A stretch of 64,000 nt of DNA from Conoideocrella luteorostrata (Eukaryota > Ascomycota > Sordariomycetes > Hypocreales > Clavicipitaceae): the NCBI GenBank assembly GCA_032433595.1, contig JASWJB010000182.1:24407-88406 (forward strand). The letters are read 5' to 3'. The first letter of the stretch is position 1. Every line of letters starts with the position of its first letter. Positions 58,029 through 64,000 of this stretch are shown here, piece after piece. Under the pieces are notes generated by a model, which worked only from the letters and a program-made list of their open reading frames with translations, was not told where the DNA came from and searched no databases. A program made the position numbers and the translations under genes.

Positions 58029-60371
58029 GTGCTATTCTCAAGGGTTATTCTTGCAGCAAGCAAATCTGGGTCAGGCCTGATGGAAATCGCGCGACTTTGT
58101 TCTTCGGAACGTTGAAGAATGACAACTCAACCTTGGCAGGTCGACGTCAACGTCGGCGCCACGTTCTGTAGCTCCCAAACTGTTTTGAACGGTGACGTAA
58201 CAAGGGGTTTGTTTCCGCGACTTGCCAAAGTGTCATTTTCGATTAAAGGCGGGGGGGACGCGCGCTCCTACCAGACGGTGGCGACATATTTCAGAACAAG
58301 CAGGTTGGCGTCTCATTCCAGGTAGATAGCCAACATGGGTTATTTGAAGCCAAATACGATGCTCCATTCTTGGTTCATAGTTACAGAGCCTCGTCCACAT
58401 CAGTGAAGCTGATGTTGTCGGAGGCAATGCTCGGGTGAGATTCTCCAAAATTGGCCCCGGGAAGAAGGTCGTCATTCGCCCCACCATGATGACCATTGGT
58501 TAATCCCCGCCTACCCTGAAGCTGGAATGTCGCTACATCAGCTTGTTGTGTCTTAGAGTCTAGGTTGTACTTTAATTGCCAGGTCAGATCTAGGGCTAAT
58601 ATCATATGGGGATGCTATAACGAGAAGTTGGTTATTTGATTTCCTCGCGGTATCCGACTGTCAACTTAGTGTACGTGCTGGTTTTTGTCGGTGAATGTGA
58701 CGGTGTCAAGATTGCTTTTTATTTTTAAGTTTTTTTTTTGGGGGGATTTTTTCCTCGGAAAATACCGCACATCTTCTCGTGGACAGACGAAAAATTGTTA
58801 CCGCTCGCAGCAACAGTAACTTGCGCGCGCCACGTGAGAGTACGTTTAATCTCAACAAGTTGGTCTACGTTTGAAGTCCTCTCCTTTGCCATCGACTTGG
58901 GCGACAACCCAAAGCCAAGACCGTTGGATTGTGGAATAGATATGATGATGGTGGTCAATCTATGGGTGACCACAGGGTGGGTAACCTCCGCGGCGGTTTG
59001 AGAAACCTCACCAACTTGCTCCGTATTAGTTACGGAGTAGTAAGTACGGATTGGTACCGCGTGGTGCTTCTCCACCGCTCGACTCCATGGTTTCCACCCC
59101 TACCTCGGCACTGGGCCGGATGAATTGCAGGTGAACCTACGGAGTGCGCTGTATTCCTTACTTACTTGCAAACGGTTAACGGCACGATTCTCTGCACCGC
59201 CACGCCGGCTAAATATTAGCGTGATAACTGCTCAAGACTTGCCCCTCCGCCAGCAGTGCTCTGACAGCTACAAAATAGTCGCGCATCAAGTTGTGTTCAA
59301 CATGCAGCAGAAATGGCACGCATTCAGTCACACCTGCTTGAAATGTCTTAGATGTTAACCGACACCTTGCATGTTGAGCATCAGCTACGCACATCCATGG
59401 CGCGACCAAGTTGCATGATCTGCAGCCGCCCGCGGCCATTGATGGTTGATCTAGTCTGGCATCGGTGACGATGCGGGCGCTGTGTATGCATGGCTTTGTG
59501 CACACCGACCCTTTGCCGCGCATCCGGGCCACTCTCTGTTAATACAATAAAACAAGAAAAAAAAAAAAGCCTCAAGAAGGAAACGGAGCTTATCAGGGTG
59601 ACACGCATATCCGAAACTGGGGTAATGGTGTTGCTCGAGACCGCCGAAAGCACCATGAAGAGCATGTCATCGCGGTGTGGAGGTTCACGCTATGAAAAGC
59701 TTGTATGCACATAATGGCTCGATTCCGACCTTCGGCATTTGCCCGCGCTCATGCTAGGGTGGTTTGTCTTTCTTTTTTCGAGCAATGTTACTACGGCACG
59801 CGAAAAAATGGATTGAGGCTGTGCTTGAGCTCCCTTGGTTGACGGCGCAAATTTGTATTCTGCCTGACTCACCCGCCTACAGCAGACTACGGCCAAATTC
59901 TGTTTATCAATGGAACACCGCGCCCAACCCACACCCACCTCGAGATGAAAAATATTTTCGCGCAGACTCTCTCATCTTGATGCTAAACCAATTCCGTTCT
60001 CTTTTTCCCTCTCTTGTTCTGGACATCTTTCACTTCTGAAAGCTTTGCCCAGCAGCTGAACATAGTCGCCTTGAGATACACCTTTGCAAACCTTCCCGTG
60101 CCTAAAACTCCTTTCCCAGCAGCTCATCGCATGAGCTGTTACATCGCAACACTGGAGAATATTACAAACAGAGATCAAGCAGTCGTGGCGGCGACTGCAG
60201 CATCCCAGCTACAACCTACGCGGTTCCGACCGCCATAGGATCTAATTCCAGGCATATCACACCAACATCAGTGCCCCTGATCGTTACTTCGTCGTTACGC
60301 ACAACGCGCGGTACCTATAAACACCTATACTGGCATGAAGACCGTTCCATTCTAGCAGCATCATTCTCGCA
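58029..60371. other. Divergent intergenic region before the Mg2+ ATPase gene
   Basis: Holds the promoters of the minus-strand conserved gene and the plus-strand ATPase gene. A T-rich/G-rich run is at 58727-58745, an A run at 59557-59569, and TACGGAGTA at 59031-59039. The small ORFs have no family signal. Confidence 0.5.
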
Positions 60372-63300
60372 ATGCCCGTCTTCTCCAACTTCTCCAGCAA
60401 GGCTGGCTCACCGAATCTGATGGACCGATGGTTAAACCGCCTCGGATTCGTGCGAACGACTTCATGGCCTGCCAACATGTCATGGCTCAAGCTGCCGCCG
60501 CTTGCCAAAGACTCCTCTGCTGAGGCTGTCCTCACGGCTTTTGCAGGCATGGAGCCGGATATTGTGCTCAATCATTTGCAGACTCACAGGGATGGCCTTA
60601 CTGACGAGGAGGCTGATGTCCGCCGATCCATCAAAGGGCCAAATATTTTGCCTACTCACACTGCCCCTTCTTGGATCATCACGCTTCTAAAGGCCATCCC
60701 GAATCCGTTTAACGTCTTGCTGATTGTCTTGGCTGTGTTGAATGCTGCGATTCCTCCAGGATCCTGGGTACGTTGATCTGACAGACGTGAACCGGGCGAC
60801 AATACACTGACCAGACTCCACGCTTTAGAAGGGTTTTACTGTTCTGGTTGTCATGGTATTTATTTCGGTGCTCGTACGTTTTTGGCAAGAATATCGGAGC
60901 AGTGTTGCCGTATTCAAGCTTCAGTCGTCAGTTTCTTACAACCTCCAAGTTCGTCGCCAGCCCAATATGTCCGTAGACCTGAAGATTCCCACATCGGGCA
61001 ACGAGACGCGTAAAACTGTCGCAGAAGCTGATCTTGTGCCGGGAGATATTGTTGTACTCTCCCCTGGATCCGTCATGCCTGCTGATTGCCTGGTCCTGGA
61101 GTCATCTTTCCTTCGGGTAAGTCAGTCGACATGGACTGGCGAGAACGACCCGGTTCCTAAGACAGCGAATGTGTCCGGTGAAAAAGGTTTGAATTTATTC
61201 GATCTGAGCAATATTGCATTCATGGGGACCAGTGTCGTCTCTGGCAACGGAGTCGCCTTGGTCCTTCGAACTGGTGCCGGTAGGTTTAGAACACTGCGTC
61301 GACTTAGACCTTAACGCTAATCATCAATTTTAGACGTTCTCGTTGCAAACATGGCTAAAGATTTGAAGAAAAGACGGCAGCCGAACTCCTTCCAGCTTGG
61401 TATCCGCCACGTCAGCTACATGTTGATTGGATTTATGCTTGTCATGGTCCCATTGGTAAATTGACCCTTCTTCTTAAAATGATCGAAAATATCATTAATA
61501 TGATACTGCAATAGGTATTGGGAATTTCTGGTTACACCACAAAGGACTGGCAGAGTGCTGCTACGTACAGTATTAGTGTCGCTGTCGGGCTGGTTCCAGA
61601 AATGCTGCCGGCCATTGTCAATGCCAACCTAGCTCGAGGTGCATATGTCCTCTCCAAGATGAAGGCCATCGTCAAAAGATTGGACTCTGTCCAGAATTTG
61701 GGAGCGATGACTATTCTCTGCAGCGACAAGGTATGTGTGATGCATGGCTTCTGCTCCCAAGAAAGTAAGCAATATATTAACCTTTCTGCTTCAGACTGGC
61801 ACGTTGACAAAGGACGAGATTACTCTCTGCAAATTTCTCGACTACACCGGCGAAACCAATGTAGACGTCTTGAAACTTGCAACGGTCGACTCGGTCGTCC
61901 AGGGCTCGAATGGTAACAATATTGACGGCGCCATTTTGGATTATCGAATGGCGGATGGCCAGCCGGTCAATACAGCGCAACACCAAAAGATTGCCGCGAT
62001 TCCCTTCAACTTTGAGCGTCGCCGATCCGCTGCCGTAGTTAAGGGTGCCACTGGTACTAATCTACTCATCGTCAAAGGCGCTTTCGAAGAAGTTCTGCGC
62101 ATTTGCTCTTTTGTTCGACAAGGGGGCGTGACGCTGCCATTCGACTTTCAGAAGAAGCACATGCTCATCGAACGGGTCAATGCGCTAAACAAAGATGGAT
62201 ACCGTATTCTTCTGGTTGCGGAGAAGAGAATTGGTGACGTCGACATGGAGGACGAAGACGGTCTGCATGGATTGGAGCACAACATGGTCCTCGAGGGCAT
62301 GCTTACCTTCATTGACCCGCCCAAAGACGATGCCGCAGAATCCATTGCTCAGCTGAAAGACCTTGGCGTAGAGGTCAAGGTTCTTACTGGTGACGCTCTT
62401 TCAGTGGCTGTGAATGTATGTCAGCGTCTCGACCTTGTTAGCCGTGATGACGCCGCGGATGATGATGATGTGCAGGCCATCACTGGACCAGAACTGGCTC
62501 TGCTAGAGGGAACGGAGGAATTCGACTCTGTTGTCAAGACATGTAAGGTGTTTGCCAAATTGACTCCGAACCAGAAAGCCTTGGTCATTGGCAGCCTTCG
62601 AAAGGCTGGCCACTGTGTTGGCATGCTTGGAGACGGTATCAACGACTGCATTGCGCTCAGAAAGGCAGATGTTGGTATTTCAGTTGACTCTGGGGCCAGC
62701 GTGGCCAAAGACTGTGCTGACTTGGTGCTTACGGAGAAGGGCCTTGACATTATGGTGACCAGTGTGACTACAGGACGTCTTACTCACGGCAACACTATCA
62801 AGTACATCAAGATGGTGGCATCGTCCAACTTTGGCAACGTTTTCAGCATACTTGCGGCTTCAGCCTGGCTACCATTCACTCCGGTACGTGTGCGCATCTG
62901 CCATATAAACATGAACAAGCAGCGACTGACGTTTTGGTAAAAGATGCTCGGCATTCAAATTTTGGCACAGAATTTACTGTACGACATTAGTCAAATTGCC
63001 ATTCCTTGGGATCGTGTCGACCCGGAATATCTGAGGACACCAAAGACATGGAAGACATGGGGTATGTTGCGGTTCTAACATACCGTAAATGGACATTGAT
63101 TGGACTAACCACTATGGTAGATTTGCTGCGCTTCGTCGTTATTCTTGGGCCAACAAGTTCGGTCATCGACATTCTCACCTTCACACTCGGCTGGTTCTAC
63201 TACGGCATCAAGACTGCCAATGATGAAGTCGCTGTGAGACAGTTCCAAACTCATTGGTTCCTCCAGGGGTGAGTTCTTCCCCGCCAAGCATCGTGGATTT

Positions 63301-63593
63301 TCTCACTAATGACCGGCAGACTTCTGACGCAAACCCTCATTGTCCACCTCCTGCGAACTGCCAAGCTGCCCTTCATACAAAGTCGCGCTGCTATGCCCCT
63401 AGCACTGTCTACCGGGGCCATCATGGTCATAGGCTTTGTGATGACCTGGATTCCGCCAATCCAGCGCGGTCTGAGCTTCGCCCAGCCCGCTCCAACGTAT
63501 GTTGGATTCCTTGTCGCAGAGCTTATCTTGTACTGCGTGGAAGTGCAGGTTGTCAAGATGATTTACATCAGGATCTTTGGAACTTGGTTGTAA
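60372..63593 (+). CDS. mgtA: P-type IIIB magnesium-transporting ATPase (MgtA-like)
   Basis: Eight exons: 60372-60767, 60829-61279, 61334-61455, 61515-61730, 61795-62883, 62944-63061, 63121-63268, 63320-63593; all frames join, 937 aa. N-terminal cation-ATPase domain (about 45-100), then two helices and the actuator domain (VPGDIVVLSPG, TWTGENDPV with TGEN in place of TGES). After helices 3-4 comes CSDKTGTLTKDE, phospho-Asp about 394, split by an intron after the Lys. The nucleotide domain follows, with NFERRRSAAVV, then the hinge LTGDALSVAVNVC and GDGINDCIALRKADVGISVDSG. The C-terminal helices include PFTPMLGIQILAQNLLYD, characteristic of bacterial MgtA/MgtB. These pumps move Mg2+ inward at the cost of ATP. 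The final residues CVEVQVVKMIYI also fit the family. The gene is intron-rich, so any transfer from bacteria is old. Confidence 0.94.
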
Positions 63594-64000
63594 AGTAGGC
63601 CGATCTGGGTGCAAAAAGTACGACGTAGGAGGGCGGATAACAACAACAGGCCCGGTTCAACATGGGTATGTTTTGAGGGCGGACACATGTTCAAGGGAGT
63701 TTCAACAGCCCTTGCAAAAGCTAGATTGGGTATTCTGTGCTCTGATTTCTGAATTAACAATTTGCGTTCTGATTTTTGAATTAACAATTTGCTTTTTGTG
63801 CTTGGAAGATGTAGAGGATGACAAGTCTCTGCTAGAGCTACATGGCAAAACCTCCAATGTCAGTCGGATTAGATGAGCTGCCCGTAGCTGGATATTGGAG
63901 ACTCCCAGGACCAGCTCCCGTTTGCATGCGCTCCCTTCCGTGACTGATGAATATACTGGGTCTGAACCTGCCTGTACGTCTTCCGAGAATTGAGCCTCGA
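63594..64000. other. 3' flank of the Mg2+ ATPase gene
   Basis: No gene supported. A 25-bp phrase TTCTGATTT(C/T)TGAATTAACAATTTGC is repeated at about 63743-63767 and 63768-63791. Confidence 0.5.

Overview
The window is fungal nuclear DNA. It has short introns of 51-132 nt with GT(A/G)xGT donors and CTAAC/CTGAC-type branch points, a Zn2Cys6 regulator, a bifunctional-type arginine enzyme fragment, and several one-copy housekeeping genes of filamentous ascomycetes. The two subtilases (one vacuolar PRB1 type, one secreted proteinase-K/Pr1 type) and the overall gene repertoire suggest a Sordariomycete, probably Hypocreales, possibly insect-associated. That placement is an inference from families, not a measured identity. 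All splice models below were built by hand from reading frame, splice consensus and recall of family sequences.

Left part (1-28.8 kb): mostly conserved core genes. On the minus strand are a 3'-truncated Ser-rich protein of unknown function and a vacuolar protease B precursor. Next come a very large BEACH/WD40 protein (six exons, plus strand), the 9.5 kDa subunit of respiratory complex I (minus) sharing a divergent promoter with the OST48/WBP1 subunit of oligosaccharyltransferase (plus), splicing factor ISY1 (its first coding exon is only the start codon), a Pro/Ser-rich conserved protein, and a MetX-fold serine O-acetyltransferase (CysA type).

Middle part (28.8-53 kb): an accessory region with long non-coding stretches, relics and repeats. 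It holds a decayed nucleoside-phosphorylase (NLR-type) fragment, an alcohol-oxidase-like GMC flavoenzyme, a probable secreted alpha/beta hydrolase, and an AGPR-only relative of ARG5,6 that keeps a mitochondrial leader but lacks the acetylglutamate kinase domain. It also holds a secreted Pr1-like protease, a broken SF1 helicase with a zinc knuckle, minisatellites of 43 bp and 29 bp, an orphan ORF, and a C2H2 zinc-finger relic.

Right part (53-64 kb): a compact type-2 (animal/insect-like) cystatin gene, which is the most unexpected object in the window. It is followed by a Zn2Cys6 transcription factor with one frame problem, a conserved fungal protein with a GC-AG intron, and a P-type IIIB (MgtA-like) magnesium ATPase with eight exons.

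No rRNA or CRISPR array was seen and no tRNA could be supported by eye. The 9-mer TACGGAGTA (or its complement) occurs at least twelve times, always outside the genes.
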